Below, one piece after another: positions 1 through 5,671 of a DNA stretch of 5,671 nt. Below the pieces are notes generated by a model that saw nothing but the letters and a program-made list of their open reading frames with translations, did no database searches and was not told the DNA's origin. A program made the position numbers and the translations under genes. The DNA is from an uncultured Rickettsiales bacterium (GTDB taxonomy: Bacteria; Pseudomonadota; Alphaproteobacteria; Rickettsiales; UBA1997): positions 1 through 5,671 of the forward strand of contig CAKVBE010000069.1 in assembly GCA_934725005.1 (NCBI GenBank), written 5' to 3'. Every line of letters begins with the position of its first letter. The first letter of the stretch is position 1.

Positions 1-228
1 ATACCAAATAGTATAGATATAGATTGTGGAAGGATGTTGTTAAAACAATCAATAAAGATTTCACAAATAAAATTGCCAGAAGGTACAAGACCCGTAACTA
101 AGAAAGACTTGATATTAGTTACAATAACAGGTAGAGGTAAAAATGTTGACGAAGATGTACAAGCAGCAGCTAGTGCAGCTAGTGCAACCCAAACAACTAC
201 CGCAACGGCTGATGCAGCTAAAAAATAA
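1..228 (+). CDS. rplY: Large-subunit ribosomal protein L25 (Ctc/TL5 family), C-terminal part
   Basis: This is the last 75 residues of ribosomal protein L25, which binds 5S rRNA in the large ribosomal subunit. The frame is open from base 1, so the gene starts outside the window. The ATG at 34 is internal, because the codons before it already encode family sequence (IPNSIDIDCGR). The visible part matches the C-terminal TL5 beta domain of the long Ctc-type L25: a short 'I-P-x-x-I-x-I-D' strand, then 'SIKISQIKLPEGTRPV' and a final strand 'LILVTITGRG'. After residue 50 or so the chain becomes a low-complexity Ala/Thr/Ser tail ending in KK; such unstructured tails are common in alphaproteobacterial L25. 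Long Ctc-type proteins are around 200 residues, so roughly the last third is present. It stops at TAA (226-228), followed at once by a terminator. The downstream gene is pth, a very common rplY neighbour, which supports the call. Confidence 0.88.
   Translation: MPNSIDIDCGRMLLKQSIKISQIKLPEGTRPVTKKDLILVTITGRGKNVDEDVQAAASAASATQTTTATADAAKK
166..183 (+). repeat. Two perfect 9-bp tandem repeats inside the rplY tail
   Basis: The unit GCAGCTAGT occurs twice in tandem (166-174 and 175-183) and is followed by a further GCA. The unit is in frame and encodes Ala-Ala-Ser, giving AASAASA in the disordered tail of L25. A 9-bp unit keeps the frame if copies are gained or lost, so the tail length may vary between strains. 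It is also noticeably richer in G and C than the surrounding sequence. Confidence 0.75.
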
Positions 229-237
229 TTTTTTATA

Positions 238-266
238 GGCTTCTTAAATATTTTGAAGCCTTTTTT
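238..266 (+). terminator. Intrinsic terminator between rplY and pth
   Basis: A 6-bp stem GGCTTC (238-243) pairs with GAAGCC (255-260) around an 11-nt A/T-rich loop, extended by an outer A-T pair (237/261), and is followed directly by six Ts (261-266). This is a textbook Rho-independent terminator for plus-strand transcription, 9 nt after the rplY stop codon. There is no matching A-run to make it work on the minus strand. It ends only 13 nt before the pth start codon, so pth must depend on readthrough or on its own promoter. Confidence 0.85.
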
Positions 267-279
267 AATAGGATAAAGT

Positions 280-837
280 ATGTATTTATTTATTTGTTTG
301 GGTAATATAGGTAAGGAATATGATTATACCAGACATAATTTTGGATTCATGGTCGCTGATAGTATTATAAAGAAGTACAAGTTTGATAATCATGAAGTAA
401 AGTTTGAAGCAGATATATATTTTGGAAAAATATGCAACGAGAAAGTTATTGTTGCAAAACCTAGAACATTTATGAATAATTCCGGTATATCTGCATCTAA
501 AATCAAAAATTTTTATAAAATAGACCCTAAAAATATTTTTGTTTTCCATGATGATATGGACTTGGAATTATGTAGAATAAAATTAAAGTTTTCTGGTGGA
601 AATGCGGGGCATAATGGTCTAAAGAGTATAGATTCCAATATTGGGACGAATTATTATAGAATTAGACTTGGAGTAGGGAGACCGAAATTTAAAGATGATG
701 TTGTTAATTTTGTTATAGGAAAATTTACAACTGAAGAGTTAAGCAAAGTTGAAAGTACAGTGGAAAAAGTTTCTAATAATATTCCTGAGTTGTTTAAAGA
801 AAACAAAGATAATTTTTTGTCAAATATAATGAAGTAG
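280..837 (+). CDS. pth: Peptidyl-tRNA hydrolase (bacterial Pth family)
   Basis: Pth hydrolyses the ester bond between peptide and tRNA in peptidyl-tRNAs released prematurely by ribosomes, freeing tRNA for reuse in the cytoplasm. The 185-residue protein has the normal length for the family and is complete. The N-terminal motif LGNIGKEYDYTRHNFGFM carries Asn9 and the catalytic His19 (N10 and H20 in E. coli). FMNNSG supplies Met65 and Asn66, HDDMDL supplies Asp91 (D93 in E. coli), and GGNAGHNGLKS supplies Asn112 (N114 in E. coli). RIRLGVGRP follows as expected. All catalytic and substrate-binding residues are therefore present. Two neighbouring positions differ from the usual consensus: Ile10 stands where LGNPG has Pro, and Cys98 where HDELDLPPG ends in Gly. 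The ATG at 280 is preceded by AGGA (270-273) at a 6-nt spacing, a good ribosome-binding site lying just behind the U-tract of the rplY terminator. The next gene is convergent, so pth ends its transcription unit. Confidence 0.96.
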   Translation: MYLFICLGNIGKEYDYTRHNFGFMVADSIIKKYKFDNHEVKFEADIYFGKICNEKVIVAKPRTFMNNSGISASKIKNFYKIDPKNIFVFHDDMDLELCRIKLKFSGGNAGHNGLKSIDSNIGTNYYRIRLGVGRPKFKDDVVNFVIGKFTTEELSKVESTVEKVSNNIPELFKENKDNFLSNIMK

Positions 838-848
838 ATGATAACATT

Positions 849-2222
849 TTATCTTCTGCTATCAACTACAATCAATTTATTATTCCCATTACGCTGAGCT
901 ACTATTATCAGATAAGTTTTATCATTTTTAATGTTTTGTAAAATTTTATTTGCTTCAACATCACTATTGATAACATTTTGATTAATCGATATTATAATAT
1001 CCCCTTGTTCTATGCCGTTTTTTTGTAGAAAGTCGGATGTTTCAACTATATACAAACCATTCTTGGCTTTTATTCCTAATTTATTAGCTAGTGTGTTATT
1101 TAATGGAATAACGTATGAACCAAAGAACATTACTACATTGTTTTTAATGTAATCTTTATAGTCAATCTCGTTTTGTTCATCTGTATATTCTTTTACTCTT
1201 ACAACTATTTTTTTGAGTTCGTTATTTCTAAAAACAACGATATTTGCATCTGAATTTACTGATGTATTTCTAATTAGCGTTATTAGATCTGCGTAGCTTT
1301 CTATTTTGCTCTCATTATAAGAAATAATTATATCAGAAACTTTTAAACCATCTAATTCAGCTGGACTTTTTTCCCTTATTTTTGTTAAAATAACACCATT
1401 ATTTTTTATTAGATTTAATATCTTTAGTTTATCTTTTGGTAGATTTTCACATGAATCTATTCCAATCCATCCTTTTTGTACGTAACCAAAATCGTTTATC
1501 TTCCCGACTATGTCTATTATATCTTCAACTGGGATTGCAAAACCTATGCCCACATTTGTTCCATCTGGTGAAAAAATTACACTAACCATCCCCAAAAATT
1601 CACCATTTTTTTTGAACAATGCTCCGCCTGAGTTTCCCTTATTTATTGTGGCATCTGTTTGAATTAAATTTGTGTAAAATACATTATTACCGTTCTGTAA
1701 TGTTCTGTTAACTCCAGAAATTACACCTGTTGACATTGACATACCTATGTTGTATGGATTACCAATTGCAAATACTTCGTCCCCAACATCGTATTTAATG
1801 TCTTTATCTAATTTTATGTATTTAAATCTTTTGTTTGTTTTTGCTTTTATTAAAGCTATATCTGACATTTTATCATAACCAATAATATCACAATTAAATT
1901 CTTCGTTATCGTTTGTTGTTATAATTACTTTGTCAGAATTTTCTATTACATGATAATTTGTAACTATTGTGCCATATTCATCTATAAAAAAACCAGAACC
2001 AGTTGAAAATGAATAATTATTTTCCTCATATAAGTATGATGATTTATCACTATTCATATTTTGTAATACAAATTCAGTTTTTAGTGCTTTTATTGAAACT
2101 GCTGAAGAGAAAATATTTTTTACCATATTTTTATATTTGTTTTCGCTATTTTCTATCATCGATTGGTCTGATAGCGCATAATTGAAAACAAGAATAAAAA
2201 TTAGTAAAAAATATTTTTTCAT
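849..2222 (-). CDS. htrA: DegP/HtrA-type (Do-like) exported serine protease with two PDZ domains
   Basis: This is a 457-residue envelope protease/chaperone that handles misfolded exported proteins. Residues 1-18 form a Sec signal peptide: Lys2-Lys3, a hydrophobic core, then Ala-Leu-Ser before Asp19, a likely signal peptidase I site, which predicts a periplasmic location. The trypsin-like domain (about 35-240) has the triad His91 (TNYHVIE), Asp121 (SDIALIKA) and Ser198 (GNSGGALF), plus TGSGFFID and GIGFAIPVED. PDZ1 spans about 250-345 (starting GWIGID, with SPAELDGLKVSDIIISYN), and PDZ2 about 363-457 (GLYIV, GIEQGDIIISIN). Length and layout fit the DegP/DegQ class. Around the nucleophile, INKGNSGGA replaces the more usual INPGNSGGP, so Lys195 and Ala201 stand for prolines, but the catalytic residues are intact. 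The start codon lies 2 bp after the stop of the BI-1-like gene, implying co-transcription and probably translational coupling; the only ribosome-binding candidate is a weak GAGA inside the end of that gene. Separating DegP, DegQ and DegS would need phylogeny, though two PDZ domains argue against DegS. Confidence 0.93.
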   Translation of the reverse strand: MKKYFLLIFILVFNYALSDQSMIENSENKYKNMVKNIFSSAVSIKALKTEFVLQNMNSDKSSYLYEENNYSFSTGSGFFIDEYGTIVTNYHVIENSDKVIITTNDNEEFNCDIIGYDKMSDIALIKAKTNKRFKYIKLDKDIKYDVGDEVFAIGNPYNIGMSMSTGVISGVNRTLQNGNNVFYTNLIQTDATINKGNSGGALFKKNGEFLGMVSVIFSPDGTNVGIGFAIPVEDIIDIVGKINDFGYVQKGWIGIDSCENLPKDKLKILNLIKNNGVILTKIREKSPAELDGLKVSDIIISYNESKIESYADLITLIRNTSVNSDANIVVFRNNELKKIVVRVKEYTDEQNEIDYKDYIKNNVVMFFGSYVIPLNNTLANKLGIKAKNGLYIVETSDFLQKNGIEQGDIIISINQNVINSDVEANKILQNIKNDKTYLIIVAQRNGNNKLIVVDSRR

Positions 2223-2224
2223 TT

Positions 2225-2941
2225 TTAGTCTCTGTTATTTACGTTTCCAATAAATCTTAATAAATATGTAAATATATTTACAAAGTCTAGGTATAAATTT
2301 AATGCTCCTATTAATGCTACTTTATTAGCCATATCTGAATTTACTCCGACATAGTCGTAAGTTTTTTTTATTTTTTGAACATCGTATGCGGTAAATAATG
2401 TAAAAATTATTACACCAGCAATTGAAATTAAGAATGTGCCAGCTGGACTTCTAAAAAACATATTTAATAGTGAAGCAATTAATACACCAACTAAACCCAT
2501 TGTTAAAAATGAATTCAAGGAACTCAAATCTTTTTTTGTTCTATAGCCGTACAAGCTCATTACACCAAAGGTTCCGGCCGTAGTTAAAAATGTTTGAAAT
2601 ATACTTGTCCTTGTATAAACAATGAAAATAGTTGACAGTGACGCACCCATTAAAACAGCGAATGTGAAAAATAGATTTCTTGATTTTTCCATTGATGCAC
2701 TCCATAATGTAGAGCTAAAATATATGGAAACTATTAATGGCGAAAATACCAACAATAAACTGATTATTGGATTTCCAAATAGCATCTTCAACAACACTGG
2801 AGAACTTCCAATAATATACGAAACTAAAGCACTCACAATAAGAGCTAGACCCATGTTTTTGTAAACCAAAACAAGGTATTCTCTTAAGCCTTTATCAAAA
2901 GTCATGCTACTGTCTTTTGTGTATACACTAGAAAAAAACAT
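2225..2941 (-). CDS. Bax inhibitor-1/YccA family inner-membrane protein
   Basis: This is a polytopic membrane protein of the BI-1/YccA (TMBIM-like) family, 238 residues from the chosen start. After a polar N-terminus containing the family motif FDKGLREYL (15-23), about seven hydrophobic segments can be seen near residues 30-46, 57-76, 88-109, 115-131, 143-163, 168-186 and 206-229. Family signatures include TFGVMSLYGYRTKKDLSSLNSF (two adjoining parts, about 124-145), TAYDVQKIKKTY (184-195, with the conserved membrane Asp187) and ALNLYLDFVNIFTYLLR (213-229). E. coli YccA binds and modulates the FtsH protease and eukaryotic relatives are calcium-leak proteins; which role applies here is not shown by sequence. 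I chose ATG 2941 over an in-frame TTG at 2959 because AGG lies 10 nt upstream of the ATG, the TTG has no ribosome-binding site, and the promoter seen upstream would leave it almost no leader. An ATG at 2905 is also possible but would remove the residues just ahead of the family motif. It is the first gene of a unit with htrA. Confidence 0.92.
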   Translation of the reverse strand: MFFSSVYTKDSSMTFDKGLREYLVLVYKNMGLALIVSALVSYIIGSSPVLLKMLFGNPIISLLLVFSPLIVSIYFSSTLWSASMEKSRNLFFTFAVLMGASLSTIFIVYTRTSIFQTFLTTAGTFGVMSLYGYRTKKDLSSLNSFLTMGLVGVLIASLLNMFFRSPAGTFLISIAGVIIFTLFTAYDVQKIKKTYDYVGVNSDMANKVALIGALNLYLDFVNIFTYLLRFIGNVNNRD

Positions 2942-2951
2942 AATTATTTTG

Positions 2952-2954
2952 CCT
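2952..2954 (-). promoter_or_regulatory. Ribosome-binding site that favours the 2941 start of the BI-1 gene
   Basis: On the minus strand the only purine-rich Shine-Dalgarno-like core in the leader is TTAGGC, whose AGG occupies 2954-2952. It lies 10 nt before ATG 2941, slightly long but acceptable. It falls inside the alternative reading from TTG 2959, so it cannot serve that codon. This is the main argument for the shorter protein. Confidence 0.5.
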
Positions 2955-2975
2955 AACAAATTAATAATTATTATA

Positions 2976-3003
2976 ATTATATTTATAGTTTTTCTTTTTT
3001 CAA
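2976..3003 (-). promoter_or_regulatory. Sigma70-type promoter of the BI-1/htrA unit
   Basis: Reading the minus strand, TTGAAA (3003-2998; five of six consensus bases) is followed after 16 bp by a perfect TATAAT (2981-2976). Initiation would be expected near 2969, giving a leader of about 28 nt before ATG 2941. It is the best -35/-10 pair I see in the spacer between uvrA and the BI-1 gene. Two other TATAAT boxes (3011-3006 and 2975-2970) lack a recognisable -35 at the right distance. The spacer is almost entirely A and T, so chance matches to a -10 are expected; the good -35 and spacing are what raise this above background. Confidence 0.55.
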
Positions 3004-3056
3004 TAATTATAATATAACATTAGACAAACATTTACATAATTTATACTATATGTTTT

Positions 3057-3096
3057 GCGATTGGGTTAAGTTATTCTTTATAATAAACCCAATGGC
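3057..3096 (-). terminator. Strong hairpin behind uvrA, possible terminator or mRNA 3' stabiliser
   Basis: An 8-bp perfect stem, ATTGGGTT (3060-3067) with AACCCAAT (3086-3093), is extended outward by G-C and C-G pairs (3057/3096, 3058/3095) across one G-G mismatch. An inner 4-bp stem (3071-3074 with 3080-3083) closes a 5-nt loop. It begins 16 nt beyond the uvrA stop codon, where a terminator is expected. However, neither strand has a T-run after the stem, so it is not a canonical Rho-independent terminator. It may be a weak terminator, a Rho-dependent 3' end protected by a hairpin, or a structure in the leader region of the next unit. The stem itself is clear; its role is inferred. Confidence 0.4.
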
Positions 3097-3112
3097 TTAA
3101 GATTAAATGAAT

Positions 3113-5671
3113 TTACTTTTTTAAATTGCCTTTGAACATATTGTATTTATCTAAAACAATTTTTAAGTATTTTCCTGTTACGCTCTTTGGATTATTAACA
3201 ATATCTTCTGGTCTGCCTTCTGCTACTATATAACCACCTTCTGAGCCGCCCTTAGGACCAACATCTATTACCCAATCTGAAGTTTTTATAACATCAAGAT
3301 TATGCTCGATCACAATTACAGTATTACCTTGTTCGACTAATTTATGTAACACGCATAGTAGCTTTCTAATATCTTCAGAATGTAAACCTGTTGTAGGTTC
3401 ATCTAAAATATATATAGTATTTCCTGTGTCTTTTTTGCTTAATTCCTTTGCTAATTTTATTCTTTGTGCTTCACCACCAGATAATGTAGTAGCCGATTGT
3501 CCTATTGTTATATAACCAAGTCCAACATCTTTTAACGCTTTAAATTTTTCATAGATTAATGGTTTATCTGCAAAAAATTTACATGCATCATCAACAGTCA
3601 TATCTAATATGTCTGATATATTTTTTCCGTTATATTTTATATCGAGAATTGCGCTGTTATATCTTTTTCCTCCGCATACAGGGCATTTTACAAAGATATC
3701 TGGTAAAAAGTGCATTTCTATTTTTGTTTGACCGTCACCTTGACACGCTTCGCATCTTCCACCTTTTACATTAAATGAAAACTGATTTAAAGTATATCCT
3801 CTGTTTTTAGATTCTGGTAAATTTGCAAATAAGTCTCTTACATATGTAAAAATACCTACATACGTGCAAGGATTAGAACGCGGAGTTCTTCCAATTGGAC
3901 TTTGATCTATTTGTATTATCTTATCAACATTTGATATACCTTCAAGTTTTTCGTATGGAGCAGGGTTGACCTTTGTGCCCATCAATAGTCTTGATAAGGC
4001 TTTATATAAAGTTTGCAGAACAAGTGTTGATTTACCGCCACCAGATACACCGCTTACACTACAAAAAATTCCGAGTGGAAAATCTACATTAACATGTTTT
4101 AAATTATTTCCTGTTGCACCAATTATTGAGATTTTTCTTTTTTCATTGATCTTTCTTCTTATTGGTGGTACTGGTATTGCCTTTCTTCCACTTAAATAAG
4201 CTCCTGTTATACTATTTGGATTATTTAAAACATCTTCAGGTGTTCCTTCTGCCATAACATGACCACCATTTATGCCAGCACCTGGTCCTATATCTATTAA
4301 CCAATCTGCAGCCATCATTGTTTCTTCATCATGTTCTACGACGATTATAGTGTTACCTAAATCTCTTAACATTTTCATTGTATCAATCAATTTTTTATTA
4401 TCAGATTGATGTAATCCAATTGATGGTTCATCTAAAACATAGATAACTCCAGATAAACCAGTAGCTATTTGCGTTGCTAATCTTATTCTTTGGCTTTCAC
4501 CACCTGATAGGGTACTCGATTGTCTGCTTAGTGTCAAGTAACTTAGACCAACATTATTTAAAAATTGTAATCTTTTTGAAATCTCATCAACAATTTTTTC
4601 ACTTATTATTTTTTTTGATTCGTCAAGGCCGTCTTGGATTGTTGAAAAAAAGTCAATCAGTTCCGCAATTGACATATTGCAGACTTCACCGATATGTTTT
4701 CCTTTTATTTTTATGCTTAAGGCTTCTTCATTTAACCTGTATCCATGACAATGTGAACATGCAATTTCACTTTGATACTTACCTAATTCATCTCTCAACA
4801 GTTCGTCTTTATTTCTATTATACCTTTCTTCTAGGATGCTCATAACACCGGTATATCTTGTTGTGATTTTTTCTGTTTTAAGACCATCTTCAACATTTAT
4901 CTCGATTTCATCGTTACAACCATGCAAAATTATGTTTTTTATCTTTTCATTATATTTATAAAATGGTGTGTCTATGTTAAATCCGTATTTTTTGCCAAGT
5001 TTTTCGATCATTTTAATATACTCTCTTGACTTAGAGTCTGAATTCCATGGATCTATTGCACCTTCTCTTATTGTCATTCTTTGATCTAGTACAACTAAGT
5101 TTTCGTCAAATCTCAGTTCAACACCTAAACCATCACAATGTTTACAAGCGCCAAAAGGATTATTAAACGATAGCATTCTTGGTTCTATTGATTCTATTGT
5201 CATGCCAGACTCCGGGCATGAATATTTATTTGAAAATCTTATTGAATCGCCAACCTTATATTCCTTTTGCTTGATTTTTGCTGAGGTAATTCCGTCTGGA
5301 AATGATACTATTTTTGCCAAAATTATACCATTACTGTACTCAATACCATAACCTATTGATGCTATAATACTATCTTTTATTGTATCTTTTACTGTTACTT
5401 GATTTAATACTATGCTTATATTGTGTTTTACTGATTTATCTAATTGTGGTAAAGCATTTTCTATATTGTATATCTCTCCGTCAACATCAATATGTGTGAA
5501 TCCTAATTTTTTTATTTTAATTAATTCTTTTTTATGTTCACCTCTAGATTCTTTCACTATTGGTGCATATATTACAACTTTTGTGTCTTTTGGTAAGCTT
5601 ATGATGTCTAAGGCCATACTATCGACTGTTTGTGCTTCAAGTGGCTTTCCTGTAATTGGTGAGTATGGTAC
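3113..5671 (-). CDS. uvrA: Excinuclease ABC subunit UvrA, lacking only the N-terminal part outside the window
   Basis: UvrA is the dimeric ATPase that finds DNA lesions and loads UvrB in nucleotide excision repair. The frame stays open to base 5671 and its first codons encode YSPITGKPLEAQTVDSM, typical internal UvrA sequence, so the ATG at 5617 is not the start. The 852 visible residues compare with about 950 in the family; the missing part should hold the first Walker A motif. Numbering visible residues: UvrB-binding region roughly 20-140; first zinc module 152-179; ABC signature LSGGESQRIRLA 388-399; Walker B YVLDEPSIG 411-419; second Walker A GVSGGGKST 541-549; IDQSPIGRTPRSNP 588-601; second zinc finger with Cys640, Cys643, Cys663 and Cys666; signature LSGGEAQRIKLA 730-741; Walker B IYILDEPTTG 753-762. 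The first zinc module has only three of the usual four cysteines (152, 176, 179), Ser155 replacing the second. It ends at TAA 3115-3113, and the next gene, 171 bp on, has its own likely promoter. Confidence 0.97.
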   Translation of the reverse strand, partial: VPYSPITGKPLEAQTVDSMALDIISLPKDTKVVIYAPIVKESRGEHKKELIKIKKLGFTHIDVDGEIYNIENALPQLDKSVKHNISIVLNQVTVKDTIKDSIIASIGYGIEYSNGIILAKIVSFPDGITSAKIKQKEYKVGDSIRFSNKYSCPESGMTIESIEPRMLSFNNPFGACKHCDGLGVELRFDENLVVLDQRMTIREGAIDPWNSDSKSREYIKMIEKLGKKYGFNIDTPFYKYNEKIKNIILHGCNDEIEINVEDGLKTEKITTRYTGVMSILEERYNRNKDELLRDELGKYQSEIACSHCHGYRLNEEALSIKIKGKHIGEVCNMSIAELIDFFSTIQDGLDESKKIISEKIVDEISKRLQFLNNVGLSYLTLSRQSSTLSGGESQRIRLATQIATGLSGVIYVLDEPSIGLHQSDNKKLIDTMKMLRDLGNTIIVVEHDEETMMAADWLIDIGPGAGINGGHVMAEGTPEDVLNNPNSITGAYLSGRKAIPVPPIRRKINEKRKISIIGATGNNLKHVNVDFPLGIFCSVSGVSGGGKSTLVLQTLYKALSRLLMGTKVNPAPYEKLEGISNVDKIIQIDQSPIGRTPRSNPCTYVGIFTYVRDLFANLPESKNRGYTLNQFSFNVKGGRCEACQGDGQTKIEMHFLPDIFVKCPVCGGKRYNSAILDIKYNGKNISDILDMTVDDACKFFADKPLIYEKFKALKDVGLGYITIGQSATTLSGGEAQRIKLAKELSKKDTGNTIYILDEPTTGLHSEDIRKLLCVLHKLVEQGNTVIVIEHNLDVIKTSDWVIDVGPKGGSEGGYIVAEGRPEDIVNNPKSVTGKYLKIVLDKYNMFKGNLKK

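Noticed and set aside
146..174. TTGACG at 146-151 as a -35 box of a pth promoter.
   Set aside because: No acceptable -10 hexamer lies 16-18 bp downstream; the bases there (GCTAGT and neighbours) match TATAAT poorly.
34..228. A free-standing small protein of 64 residues starting at ATG 34.
   Set aside because: The codons before ATG 34 are open and fit the L25 C-terminal domain, so this is the tail of a longer gene.
840..853. Bidirectional terminator between pth and htrA.
   Set aside because: The stem is only 5 bp, mostly A-T, and no T-run follows on either strand.
2942..2959. TTG start at 2959 for the BI-1 family protein.
   Set aside because: It has no ribosome-binding site and would lie about 10 nt after the predicted transcription start; ATG 2941 has an AGG upstream.
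2942..3112. A small RNA or tRNA gene in the uvrA/BI-1 spacer.
   Set aside because: I could not fold a tRNA cloverleaf, and the hairpins lack the promoter-plus-U-tract layout expected of an independent small RNA gene.
3966..4845. Open frames on the plus strand opposite uvrA (3966-4199 and 4474-4845).
   Set aside because: Their translations have no family likeness or ribosome-binding site and lie antisense to strongly conserved UvrA motifs, so they are shadows of that gene.
3113..5617. A short 834-residue UvrA starting at ATG 5617.
   Set aside because: The same frame stays open to the window edge and encodes conserved internal UvrA sequence upstream of that ATG. The apparent short form is an artefact of the window boundary.

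Overview
The window looks like ordinary chromosomal DNA from a low-GC (about 30% by eye) alphaproteobacterium, plausibly a Rickettsiales- or Holosporales-like intracellular lineage. The alphaproteobacterial call rests on protein style. The UvrA segments around its two ATPase and zinc modules (CPESG, GVSGGGKST, IDQSPIGRTPRSNP) and the BI-1 family membrane protein (SLYGY, KKDLSS, TAYDVQKIKK) read like alphaproteobacterial versions. The order rplY-pth is also common in bacteria of this kind. The host or symbiont assignment is inference from base composition only. TGG encodes tryptophan and TAA/TAG end the genes, so the standard bacterial code fits.

Layout. On the plus strand, the end of rplY (ribosomal protein L25, start outside the window) is followed by a clear intrinsic terminator and then a complete pth (peptidyl-tRNA hydrolase). 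Pth ends 11 bp from the end of a convergent minus-strand gene. On the minus strand, read from right to left, there are three genes. First is a long 3' part of uvrA (its N-terminus lies beyond base 5671). Then comes a 171-bp AT-rich spacer holding a strong hairpin and a good sigma70-type promoter. Last is a two-gene unit: a seven-helix BI-1/YccA-family membrane protein and, 2 bp further on, a DegP/HtrA-type exported serine protease.

How the genes relate. rplY and pth both serve translation: L25 is a 5S rRNA-binding protein of the large subunit, and Pth recycles peptidyl-tRNAs dropped by the ribosome. The BI-1-like protein and HtrA probably form an envelope proteostasis pair, since YccA-type proteins are known to act on the membrane protease FtsH and HtrA degrades or refolds misfolded periplasmic proteins. 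UvrA is the damage sensor of nucleotide excision repair and is functionally separate.

I found no RNA gene, mobile element, CRISPR array or novel multi-gene system. The points worth a second look are modest: a terminator placed immediately before pth, the pairing of BI-1 with htrA, a hairpin lacking a U-tract behind uvrA, and a few substitutions at usually conserved residues.
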